Shown: piece by piece, positions 38,671-46,547 of the stretch
Layout: each line of letters starts with the position of its first letter
How positions within the stretch are numbered: position 1 is the stretch's first letter
Assembly: GCF_016793825.1 (NCBI RefSeq)
Contig: NZ_JAEULM010000023.1
Coordinates: 1-64,000 of the forward strand
DNA from: Sphingopyxis sp.
GTDB taxonomy: Bacteria > Pseudomonadota > Alphaproteobacteria > Sphingomonadales > Sphingomonadaceae
Length of the DNA stretch: 64,000 nucleotides
Reading direction: 5' to 3'
Notes under the pieces: model-generated
Database searches by the model: none
What the model was told of the DNA's origin: nothing
The model's input: only the letters and a program-made list of their open reading frames with translations
Program-made: the position numbers and the translations under genes

Positions 38671-38816
38671 CCCTATTTGAATCCGACCTCGAGCGCGACG
38701 AAAGCCGATTGGCGATCGTCCGCGATTTCCTTCTGTCGGATCCGAAAAAAGCAAACCGTCCATTAACCATTGTCCGCCATTGTGAGCCCGAGATTTTGGG
38801 GCGCACCGGTACCGCA

Positions 38817-41204
38817 ATGGACGATCTGCTGAACGATTTTCTGGCTGAAACGGCGGAAATCCTTGCCGAAGCGGGCGGGGCGCTCGTTGCGTGGGAAACG
38901 GACCCCGCCGACCGCGCGCAGCTCGATGCCATCTTTCGCCTCGTCCACACGATCAAGGGGAGCTCCGGCTTTCTGTCGTTGCCGCGTGTCACGGCGCTGT
39001 CGCATGCCGCAGAAGATGCGCTCGATCAGGTGCGTCGCGGTCATCGGTCGGCGGACGCTGCGCTCGTCACCGGCGTATTGGCAATCATCGATCGCCTGTC
39101 ACAGCTTTGTACGACGCTGGGTCAGGAGGGCGTCGAGCCCCCGGGCGAGGACGGTGACGTAATTGGCGCCCTGATTCCCGTCGACGAAGCGCCCGCCAAG
39201 GCAGCCGACATGCCTGAAATCCGGCTTCGGCGCGAGGATGATCTCAGTACTGACTTGCAAGGGTGGCGCTCGATCCGGGTGCCGCTGCCCCTGCTCGACA
39301 GCGTGATGACCGGCGTGACCGACATTGTCCTCGCCCGCAACGAGTTCGCGCGCATGTTGCGCGATTCGGGCGCGAATCCATCGCTCATCGCGTCTTTCGA
39401 CCGCCTGTCCGATTCGATCGCCGGCATGCGCCAGTCGGTCAGCCAAATGCGGATGCAGCGCATCGACAAACTCTTTGCGCCGCTTCCCCGGATCGTCCGC
39501 GACCTCGCGCGGGATCTCGGCAAGAAGATCCGCTTCGCGACAAGCGGCGGCGAGGTCGAACTGGACCGCGAGATGATGGAAAATATCCGCGATCCGCTGA
39601 TCCACATCGTCCGCAACGCGATCGACCATGGCATTGAAAAGCTCGACGACCGGGTCGCAGCGGGCAAGGACGTCACGGCGACCATCCTGGTCTCGGCGCG
39701 CCAGTCGGGCAACCAGATCGAGATCGAGGTCCGCGACGACGGTCGCGGGATGTCGCCCGATGCGCTCGTCGCCAAGGCCGTCGCCTCGCGCCTTCTCACG
39801 GCCACCGACGCGCGCGCGCTGACGCCGAAGGAAAAGCTCGAACTTGTCTTTCGCCCCGGATTTTCGACCGCGGCGAAAGTCACGTCGATCTCGGGACGCG
39901 GCGTCGGCATGGACATCGTCAAGGCCAATGTCGAAAAGATCGGCGGCATCGTCGAACTGCGCAACGATGAGGGGCGTGGTCTTGCCGTGGTCCTGCGCGT
40001 ACCGATGACGCTGACGATCATTTCGGGCCTGATGGTACGCGCGGCGGGGCAGTATTTTGCCATTCCGCGAGGTTCGGTGCGCGAAATCCTTCTCGAAACC
40101 AGTGACAGCGTCCGGATAGAGCGCGTGGGCGGCGGAGAGCTTGTCAACGTCCGGGGGCAACAGTTTCCGCTGCTGCGCCTCGAAACCATTCTGGGCCGTG
40201 CCCGCGATGACCGCGACGACATCGAAGATCGCGCGCTGGTTCTTGTTCAGCCGGGGCAGGGGCAAAGCTATGCGCTCAGCGTCGCGGCGATCCACGATCA
40301 TGAAGAACTGGTGATCAAGCCGGCGGCGCCGATCATCATGGCGACGGGGCTTTATGCGGGCACGACGCTGCCCGACAATGGCCGCCCGGTGCTGCTGCTC
40401 GATGTCCAGGGTATCGTCGCCGCCGCTGCGATCGACGCATCCGAAACCGGCCGCCAGATGGACCGAACCGTCGAGGCAGAAGCCGCGGCCTCCGCGGCCC
40501 GCAACGCGGCGCAGCTCCTGCTCTTCCGGGACACGAACGGCCGGACGCGCGGCGTTCGCCTGTCGGTGATCGAGCGCGTCGAGGAAATTCCCGCGCCGGC
40601 GCTCTTCGAAAGCGCCGGGCGCGTGCAGGCGCGGATCGGCGAAGATATCTTCCCGGTTCACGCCGCCGCGCTGCCAGACGGTCAGGGCGCGGTGAAGCTG
40701 CTGCGGCTGCACGACGGTCACTCGGTTCTCTGTTATCCGATCGACACGGTGATCGACATCGTCCGTCTGCCCGAAGCGGTCCTGCCCGCCGCCGTGCCAG
40801 GACTGATCGCGGGGGTCGTGCTTGTCGCCGGCGACCCCGTCGAGCTCATCGATCCCTTCTGGTTGATGGAACAATATGCGACCGGCGCGGCCGCGTTGTC
40901 CGTTCGGCCGCCCGTCTGCCGGATTGCCGAAGACCATGATGGCTGGGGCAGCAGCTTCCTTGCTCCGATTCTGCGGAATGCGGGCTACCGGGTCGTTTCC
41001 GAAACGTCGGACGAAGCCGCCGACATCTTGTTGTGTCTCACCGGCGACAGTGCGGCGTGCGCGCATGGCGGCGGCGACCTTCCTGTGATCCGCCTGCGCA
41101 CCTCGGTCGCGGCGGCGAGCCCCGAGGACGACACTGTCTATCGCTACGATCGCGCCGGCCTGCTCGACGCGCTGCGCCGCCGCGTCGGAGGGACCCGCGC
41201 ATGA
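38817..41204 (+). CDS. cheA: Chemotaxis histidine kinase CheA with two CheW modules and a receiver-like tail
   Basis: A 795-residue kinase. P1 Hpt domain about 1-105, His44 in RLVHTIKGSSGF. P2, the usual CheY/CheB docking domain, appears absent, with only a 35-residue linker. P3 dimerisation and P4 ATPase occupy about 145-405, with HIVRNAIDHGIE, VRDDGRGMS and GRGVGMDIVK. P5 CheW-like about 410-545 is followed by a second CheW-like module about 560-690 (LLLFRDTNGRTRGVRLSVIERVEEI). The tail about 695-795 keeps receiver-like helices (ILRNAGYRVVSET, LPVIRL) but no phosphorylatable Asp motif. The ATG at 38817 is chosen over an upstream in-frame start for the family-like MDDLLNDFLAE. It overlaps cheW by four bases. 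Confidence 0.92.
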   Translation: MDDLLNDFLAETAEILAEAGGALVAWETDPADRAQLDAIFRLVHTIKGSSGFLSLPRVTALSHAAEDALDQVRRGHRSADAALVTGVLAIIDRLSQLCTTLGQEGVEPPGEDGDVIGALIPVDEAPAKAADMPEIRLRREDDLSTDLQGWRSIRVPLPLLDSVMTGVTDIVLARNEFARMLRDSGANPSLIASFDRLSDSIAGMRQSVSQMRMQRIDKLFAPLPRIVRDLARDLGKKIRFATSGGEVELDREMMENIRDPLIHIVRNAIDHGIEKLDDRVAAGKDVTATILVSARQSGNQIEIEVRDDGRGMSPDALVAKAVASRLLTATDARALTPKEKLELVFRPGFSTAAKVTSISGRGVGMDIVKANVEKIGGIVELRNDEGRGLAVVLRVPMTLTIISGLMVRAAGQYFAIPRGSVREILLETSDSVRIERVGGGELVNVRGQQFPLLRLETILGRARDDRDDIEDRALVLVQPGQGQSYALSVAAIHDHEELVIKPAAPIIMATGLYAGTTLPDNGRPVLLLDVQGIVAAAAIDASETGRQMDRTVEAEAAASAARNAAQLLLFRDTNGRTRGVRLSVIERVEEIPAPALFESAGRVQARIGEDIFPVHAAALPDGQGAVKLLRLHDGHSVLCYPIDTVIDIVRLPEAVLPAAVPGLIAGVVLVAGDPVELIDPFWLMEQYATGAAALSVRPPVCRIAEDHDGWGSSFLAPILRNAGYRVVSETSDEAADILLCLTGDSAACAHGGGDLPVIRLRTSVAAASPEDDTVYRYDRAGLLDALRRRVGGTRA

Positions 41205-41638
41205 TGGACAAACTCTATCTGGTGGCACGTATCGCCGACACGCGCGTCGCATTGCGGTCGCGGTCGATCCATTCGGTTGTCGCGGTCGGCACGCCTGTCG
41301 AAGTGCCCGCGGCACCGCCCCATGTTTCCGGGCTCTTCGCGCTGCGCAGCCGCGTTTTCACGCTGATCGACCCGCATGTCGTCGTCGGCTTGCCTGCCGT
41401 CCCCGTGGCACCCGGCCAGCGTGTCGTCGTCGTCGACGTCGCCGAGCATGGCTACGCGCTGCTCGCCGACGAGATCGAGGACGTCTGTTTCATCGATGCG
41501 CCCGAAACGCGCATCACGGGCCGGCTGTTGCCCGGTTGGGCGCGCGTCGCCGAGGCGCTGATCGAACATGAAGGGCAGTCGCTCCTCGTCGTCGATCCGT
41601 CGCATTTCATCACCTTGCCGGTCCAGAAGGCCGCATGA
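41201..41638 (+). CDS. cheW: Chemotaxis coupling protein CheW
   Basis: A 145-residue single-domain CheW, which bridges receptors to CheA. LYLVARIADTRVALRSRSIHSVV, HVSGLFALRSRVFTLIDPHVVVG and the C-terminal LLVVDPSHF follow the family pattern of two five-stranded barrels. Its ATG overlaps the cheA stop (ATGA), with GGAGGG at about 41187 as ribosome site, so translation is coupled. Confidence 0.93.
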   Translation: MMDKLYLVARIADTRVALRSRSIHSVVAVGTPVEVPAAPPHVSGLFALRSRVFTLIDPHVVVGLPAVPVAPGQRVVVVDVAEHGYALLADEIEDVCFIDAPETRITGRLLPGWARVAEALIEHEGQSLLVVDPSHFITLPVQKAA

Positions 41639-41699
41639 ATTAACGAGCTGAATACCCCTTCAGATTAGCATGGCGCGAAACCGGGGTGCGGAGGAACAA

Positions 41700-42074
41700 A
41701 TGTCGAAGTCTTGTCTGGTCGTCGATGACAGCAAAGTCATCCGCAAGGTCGCGCGACACATTCTTGAATCAATGGAATTTTCTGTCGACGAGGCGGCCGA
41801 TGGGCAAGAGGCGCTGACGTTTTGCCGCGCCAACCGTCCGGACGTGATTCTGCTCGACTGGAACATGCCGGTCATGAGCGGGATGGAGTTTCTGACCGCG
41901 TTCAACGATCTCGATTTCGGGTTCGAGGAACGGCCGCGCGTTGTGTTCTGCACCACCGAAAACAGCATCGATCATATTCGCGCCGCGATCGAGGCTGGTG
42001 CCGACGAATATGTGATGAAGCCGTTCGACCGCGAAACGCTCGAAGGAAAGATGCAACTCGTCGGCGTTGCCTGA
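41700..42074 (+). CDS. cheY: Single-domain response regulator CheY
   Basis: A 124-residue receiver. The acidic pair is in VVDDSK, phospho-acceptor Asp53 in LLDWNMP, switch Thr near 85-86 in VFCTTEN, and Lys107 in VMKPFD. GAGGAAC lies before the ATG. In the che cluster it would carry the signal to the flagellar motor; the sequence is of the divergent type frequent in alphaproteobacteria, so a role in phosphate buffering is also possible. Confidence 0.93.
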   Translation: MSKSCLVVDDSKVIRKVARHILESMEFSVDEAADGQEALTFCRANRPDVILLDWNMPVMSGMEFLTAFNDLDFGFEERPRVVFCTTENSIDHIRAAIEAGADEYVMKPFDRETLEGKMQLVGVA

Positions 42075-42084
42075 GGTCGTTGCC

Positions 42085-43197
42085 ATGGCGCACCCCCGCC
42101 CCCTGACATCCACTCCCGCCACGACCGAAGCTCCGGCGGGGCGTCGCGTTCGCGTGATGCTCGTCGACGACAGCCTGGTCGTTCGCAGCATCCTGGAACG
42201 GATCGTCGATCAGACCGCCGGGCTCCAGGTGTGTGCGTCGGTCGCATCGGCGCACGATGCACTTGCCGTGCTGGCGTGCGAACCGGTCGACGTCGTCGTG
42301 CTCGATGTCGAAATGCCCGGGATGAATGGCATCGATGCGCTGCCGCATATCCTGAACCGCGCGGCCAATGCCCGGGTCCTGATCCTGTCGTCGAACTGCG
42401 TCGAAGGGGGGCCGGCGGCCATAGAGGCGCTGGCGCTCGGTGCCAGCGACACGCTTGCCAAGCCTGGCCGTGGCAGCTTCTCGGGCCGGTTCGCACAGGT
42501 CCTGACGGAACGCATCCTGTCGCTGGGCCAACAGCGCGAGATTCCCGTGGCGGCGCGCATCGCGTATCGACCGCCGGTGCCGCCGGCGCCGGTCGTGGTG
42601 GGTTCCGAACGATCGCTCGACTGCATCGCCGTCGCGGCTTCGACCGGGGGTATTCCAGCCTTCACGAATTTCATTACCCAACTCGACCCGCGCATCGCAG
42701 CTCCGATCCTGCTGACCCAACATCTGCCCGACGCTTTCATGGAGTTTTACGCGAAACAGATCGCGACGATGACGAAGCGTATGGTGCGTGTCGCGACCGC
42801 AGGAATGAAGGTCGAACCCGACCATATCTATCTGGCCCCCGGCGACGCCCATCTGACTGTGGCGACGATCGGGCGCCACCGGGAAATTGTCCTCGACCGA
42901 CGGCCCGTCGAAAATGGCTGCTGTCCGTCGGCTGACCCGATGTTTGCGTCGGTCGCGGATTCCTATGGTGCGGGAGCGGTGGCAGTGGTGCTGAGCGGCA
43001 TGGGCCGCGATGGCGCAAACGGCGCTGAGCGGCTCAAGGCTGCCGGCGGCACGATCTTTGCTCAGGCGCCCGAAAGCTGCGTCATCTGGGGTATGCCCGG
43101 CGCGGTCGCCAAGGCCGGGCTGGCCACCGCCACGCTCAATCCCGACGCGATCGCCTTGATGCTCGGCAGCTATCTTTCGGCACGTACCCGGTCATGA
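42085..43197 (+). CDS. cheB: Chemotaxis protein-glutamate methylesterase CheB
   Basis: Removes methyl groups from receptors. It has 370 residues. The N-terminal receiver (about 22-140) has VDDS and phospho-acceptor Asp74 in VVLDVEMPGMNG. The C-terminal esterase domain has the triad Ser186 (AASTGG), His213 (TQHLP) and Asp309 (SGMGRDG). The ATG at 42085 with GAGG upstream is chosen; a TTG at 42067 overlapping cheY is possible. It overlaps cheR by four bases. Confidence 0.96.
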   Translation: MAHPRPLTSTPATTEAPAGRRVRVMLVDDSLVVRSILERIVDQTAGLQVCASVASAHDALAVLACEPVDVVVLDVEMPGMNGIDALPHILNRAANARVLILSSNCVEGGPAAIEALALGASDTLAKPGRGSFSGRFAQVLTERILSLGQQREIPVAARIAYRPPVPPAPVVVGSERSLDCIAVAASTGGIPAFTNFITQLDPRIAAPILLTQHLPDAFMEFYAKQIATMTKRMVRVATAGMKVEPDHIYLAPGDAHLTVATIGRHREIVLDRRPVENGCCPSADPMFASVADSYGAGAVAVVLSGMGRDGANGAERLKAAGGTIFAQAPESCVIWGMPGAVAKAGLATATLNPDAIALMLGSYLSARTRS

Positions 43198-44066
43198 TGG
43201 GGGGCAGCGCCAGCGAATCGGCTTACCGTGTCCTGATGGGCGTGCTGGAATCGCGTACCGGACAGACGCTGTCGCCGAACCGCATCTGGCGCATCGAAAT
43301 GTCGTTGAAGCCGGTGATGCAGCGCCACGGGATCGCCGATCTCGACGCACTCGTGGCCGCGCTCGTGACCTCGAACAGCCGCCAGCTGCTCGACGATACG
43401 GTCGATGCGATGCTCAACAACGAAACCTTTTTCTATCGCGAACATAGTGTGTTCGATGATATTGCTAATACAGCGCTTGAGCATATTCGCCAGATCAACG
43501 CACGTCAGCGCCGCTTGACGGTCTGGCATTGCGGCGTGTCGACGGGGCAGGAGGCCTATTCGCTGGCCATGCTGCTTGCCGAACAGGAAGCGAAATGGGC
43601 GGGGTGGCAGATCGATATCGTCGGCACCGACGTCAGTTATCACGCGATCAGCCGTGCCCGCGTCGGCCTGTTTACCCAGTTCGAAATCCAACGGGGATTG
43701 CCGATCCAGCGCATGGTGCGCTGGTTCGACCAGACCGAGGCTGGCTGGCTTGCCAAGGCCGACCTTCGCCGCCGGGTCGATTTTTCAGTGCAGAACATGC
43801 TGCTGGACCGTCCGCCGCTGGCGAACCCGGCCGACCTTATCTTCTGTCGCAACCTGCTGCTCTATTTTTCGTTGCCGATGCGTCAAAAGGCCTTTGCACG
43901 CCTTCGCGCGATGGCGGCGCCGCAGAGTTTCCTGGTGCTGGGCGCCGGCGAAACGGTCCTCGGGCAGACTGACCAGTTCGTTTCCAGTCCGCGCCTCCGC
44001 GGCCTGTATGAGCCTGCCGACCAGCAAGTCCGCCGGCCGCCAATCGCACCGTCGATCGCCGCCTGA
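43194..44066 (+). CDS. cheR: Chemotaxis protein methyltransferase CheR
   Basis: Methylates receptor glutamates with SAM. It has 290 residues. An N-terminal helical domain contains MLNNETFFYREHSVFDDI, the family signature. The SAM domain has VWHCGVSTGQEAYSLAMLL, DIVGTDVSYHAISRAR and ADLIFCRNLLLYF. It is the last gene of the che cluster and starts within the cheB stop (ATGA). No receptor gene is present in the window, so targets lie elsewhere. Confidence 0.96.
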   Translation: MMGGSASESAYRVLMGVLESRTGQTLSPNRIWRIEMSLKPVMQRHGIADLDALVAALVTSNSRQLLDDTVDAMLNNETFFYREHSVFDDIANTALEHIRQINARQRRLTVWHCGVSTGQEAYSLAMLLAEQEAKWAGWQIDIVGTDVSYHAISRARVGLFTQFEIQRGLPIQRMVRWFDQTEAGWLAKADLRRRVDFSVQNMLLDRPPLANPADLIFCRNLLLYFSLPMRQKAFARLRAMAAPQSFLVLGAGETVLGQTDQFVSSPRLRGLYEPADQQVRRPPIAPSIAA

Positions 44067-44133
44067 CCTTGCTTTTTGCGCCCCGCTGGCGCAATCGACG
44101 CACAGGCAAAGGCAGGACGGACCCACAAAGCGC

Positions 44134-44823
44134 ATGAGCGATTTTATCGAACGCTGGTCTCCCAATTGCGACGAGCGTTCGTTGCCCGTTTCGATGATCG
44201 TCCTCCATTACACCGGCATGAAGACTGGTGCCGAAGCTCTTGATCGGCTTGCAGATCCGGAGGCGAAGGTCTCGGCGCACTATGTCGTCAGCGAGGATGG
44301 GCAGATCACCCATATGGTGCCCGAGGACAAGCGGGCCTGGCACGCGGGCAAGTCGCACTGGCGCGGGGTCAGCGACATCAATTCGGCCAGCGTCGGGATC
44401 GAGATCGTCAATCCGGGGCACGAATGGGGCTATGTGCCGTTCCCCGATCCGCAGGTCGCGTCGGTGGTGCGCCTTGTCCACCTGATCAAGGACCGTCATG
44501 CGATCACGCGCGGCAATGTCGTCGGGCATTCGGATATCGCGCCGACGCGCAAACAGGATCCGGGCGAACTTTTCCCATGGGAAGAACTCGCCCGCCGCCG
44601 CCTGGCCCTCCCGCGTCCCCGCAAGAAACTGACCGACCCGTTGTGGACCGACGCCGGGTTTTTGCTGGCACTCGAACGGTTCGGCTATGATGTGACCGAC
44701 GGATTTGCGGCAACCGTCGCGTTCCAGCGGCGGTTTCGTCCCGAACTGATAGACGGGACGATCGATGGCGAATGCCGGGCGATCCTGCTGGCTTTGTTGC
44801 TGCCGCAGCCCGAGGGTAATTGA
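44134..44823 (+). CDS. N-acetylmuramoyl-L-alanine amidase, AmpD-like, with C-terminal binding domain
   Basis: Cleaves the bond between MurNAc and L-Ala in muropeptides, a zinc enzyme. It has 229 residues. The Amidase_2 domain (about 1-155) has VLHYTGM and a late histidine in GHSDIAPTRKQDPGELFPW, the zinc ligands, with SASVGIEIVNPGHEW between. The C-terminal 60-odd residues resemble a peptidoglycan-binding fold. There is no signal peptide, which fits cytoplasmic recycling as in AmpD. It lies 67 bases after cheR. Confidence 0.88.
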   Translation: MSDFIERWSPNCDERSLPVSMIVLHYTGMKTGAEALDRLADPEAKVSAHYVVSEDGQITHMVPEDKRAWHAGKSHWRGVSDINSASVGIEIVNPGHEWGYVPFPDPQVASVVRLVHLIKDRHAITRGNVVGHSDIAPTRKQDPGELFPWEELARRRLALPRPRKKLTDPLWTDAGFLLALERFGYDVTDGFAATVAFQRRFRPELIDGTIDGECRAILLALLLPQPEGN

Positions 44824-44857
44824 TGGGCTGCTGACGGCCGGTAGTGGACGTTCTTCT

Positions 44858-44935
44858 CCCCTCCGCAGGCGGGAGGGGTGTCTGGCGCATTGTCGAACGT
44901 CCGCTTCCAACCCTCAAACAGGCCTTTCGACAATG
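44858..44935. repeat. Hairpin pair upstream of rnpB
   Basis: A CCCCTCC/GGAGGGG hairpin at 44858-44878 like the ends of the repeat at 6591-6739, followed by a 10-bp inverted repeat, CATTGTCGAA at 44888-44897 with TTCGACAATG at 44926-44935, around a 28-base loop. It lies just upstream of the rnpB promoter and has no T run, so it is not a simple terminator. Confidence 0.6.
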
Positions 44936-44960
44936 GCTCGTAATGGCCTTCCATTCGCGC

Positions 44961-44966
44961 TATACT
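44961..44966 (+). promoter_or_regulatory. -10 element of rnpB promoter
   Basis: TATACT ends eight bases before the first paired base of the RNase P RNA P1 stem at 44975, the normal distance to a start point. No good -35 is visible at 16-18 bases upstream. Confidence 0.6.
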
Positions 44967-44974
44967 TGTCCCAG

Positions 44975-45357
44975 CCAGAGGGTCGGGCGATCGCCGCTTC
45001 GCGCAAGCGAGGGGGAGGAAAGTCCGGGCTCCACGGAAACCACGGTGCCGGATAACGTCCGGCGGCTTCGGGAAGCCGAAGTCAGGGAAAGTGCCACAGA
45101 GAGCAGACCGCCAAAGGCTTCGGCCCGGCGAAAGGTGAAAGGGTGCGGTAAGAGCGCACCGCGCGGACGGTAACGGACGCGGCATGGCAAACCCCACCGG
45201 GAGCAAGGTCGAATAGGGATGGCACGAGGAAACTCAGGGCTGGTTCCGGCCCCGCCGTCCGGGTTGACTGCTTGAGCGTTCGGGTAACCGCGCGCCTAGA
45301 GGAATGATCGCCCATCCCCGCAAGGGGTGGACAGAACCCGGCTTACAGACCCTCTGG
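44975..45357 (+). ncRNA. rnpB: RNase P RNA, bacterial class A
   Basis: The catalytic RNA of RNase P, which removes tRNA 5' leaders. The ends CCAGAGGG at 44975-44982 and CCCTCTGG at 45350-45357 pair as P1. Conserved parts are GAGGAAAGTCCGGGCTCC near 45014, the ACAGAG...GACCGCC segment, GAAAGGTGAAAGGGTGCGGT with its partner, GGCAAACCCCAC near 45186, AGAGGAATGATCGCC near 45298 and ACAGAACCCGGCTTACAG near 45331. About 383 nt, as expected. Exact ends depend on processing. Confidence 0.97.
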
Positions 45358-45432
45358 CTACGTCTCTTCGACAGCGCGGGAACCCTGCGTATCCAGCCCG
45401 CGTTCTATGCGGACCCGAGAAGGAGGCGTATC

Positions 45433-45585
45433 ATGCACGTCGTCGATGACCACGTCGAAGTCAGCGAAACCGAAGCAAGTGGCGGGGTAAAGGGGCAGGG
45501 CGTGCGCTATGTCCTGGCGATTTCGCTGCTGCTCGCCGTGATCTTGCTGTCGGCCATCTGGATCGTACCCGCACTGCTCGACTGA
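45433..45585 (+). CDS. Small single-span membrane protein
   Basis: A 50-residue protein with a charged N-terminal half (VVDDHVEVSETEAS) and one transmembrane segment, YVLAISLLLAVILLSAIWIVPAL. A perfect AGGAGG lies seven bases before the ATG at 45433. It follows rnpB by 75 bases. Such small proteins often adjust membrane complexes, but no partner can be named. Confidence 0.75.
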   Translation: MHVVDDHVEVSETEASGGVKGQGVRYVLAISLLLAVILLSAIWIVPALLD

Positions 45586-45648
45586 TGGGCGGCTTTCCGC
45601 ACGCTATCGGGGCGTTACGGGAAGATCGTGCGCGACGGATGGAGCGGG

Positions 45649-46311
45649 TCACTTGCCCTTCATCGCCATATCCAGCGTTTCCGCGGCGTCGGGCGTATCC
45701 TCCATGTACCAGGCCTTGACCGGCCGCTTGAACCGCATGACCGCGGATGCATCATAGGTCGCGTTTTCGCCCTCGCCGATCAGTTTCATCCGCGTCGCGG
45801 TAACGTCGCCGGTCAGGACGTTCCAACTCATCTCGGCGCCGTCATGCGCATAGCTACGGCTGTAGAGCGTGGCATCCAGCCCGATCAGGCGCATCCTCGG
45901 TTTCGCCTTCTCGCCGCGAAAACGATAGGTCGCCGACACGGCGGTGGTACCGCCGGTCAAATCCTTGACCACCAGCACACCTTTCGAAATCGTCATGTCG
46001 GCAGGACCGAGAGGATAGGCGTCGAGTTCAATGCTGCCCGCCGGCTCGTGATAAAAATCGAATTCGCCGCGTACCGCGAACTGGACATGGAGCGCCCGTG
46101 CGTCGTCGCCGCGGACGATCCAGGCGGTGTCGGCGTCGCCGTCGCCGTTGAGGTCGCCGTCGACGCGCGCTTCGATTTCCTCGCCGCCTTTCAGGGTCGC
46201 GGCGATCTCATCGGCGCTCAGGACCGGAACCTCATAACGCTGCATCGCTTGCGCCGTTGCCGACGCGAGCAACAGCGCCGTCAAAGCCCCAACTATGATC
46301 GATGTTTGCAT
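45649..46311 (-). CDS. Hypothetical exported protein
   Basis: A 220-residue protein with a signal peptide (TSIIVGALTALLLASATAQA, cleavage near residue 22). A DGDLNGDGDADTAWIV stretch at about 50-65 is an Asp/Gly-rich loop that could bind calcium, followed by a beta-rich remainder. GAGGAA before the ATG at 46311 decides the start. It is divergent from the caspase-like gene across 236 bp in which no other gene is seen. No family recognised. Confidence 0.7.
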   Translation of the reverse strand: MQTSIIVGALTALLLASATAQAMQRYEVPVLSADEIAATLKGGEEIEARVDGDLNGDGDADTAWIVRGDDARALHVQFAVRGEFDFYHEPAGSIELDAYPLGPADMTISKGVLVVKDLTGGTTAVSATYRFRGEKAKPRMRLIGLDATLYSRSYAHDGAEMSWNVLTGDVTATRMKLIGEGENATYDASAVMRFKRPVKAWYMEDTPDAAETLDMAMKGK

Positions 46312-46547
46312 GCATTCCTCCGCGACCGGTCGACAATCCGTATAGGCGCTCCTCATGCCATTGTTTATGACCGCGCTCACAGGAGAAATTCGCTTTCCTA
46401 CAATCTCCGGCCGACTTACGTTCCCGCTGTGCCGCCGGTCTCGGTGATCGCAGGATGCGCGGCGAGCCGAAATGCGATTTCAGAGTAAAGTTGGGCAGTT
46501 TTCTGCGACTTTTCGTGGCAGGGGATTCGCGCGGGGGAAGGTCGGGT

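Noticed and set aside
39099-41315. Minus-strand open frame of about 738 codons
   Set aside because: Antisense to cheA; composition is that of a GC shadow.
44824-45433. Several open frames across the RNase P RNA region on both strands
   Set aside because: The region holds all conserved RNase P elements; open frames there are incidental.
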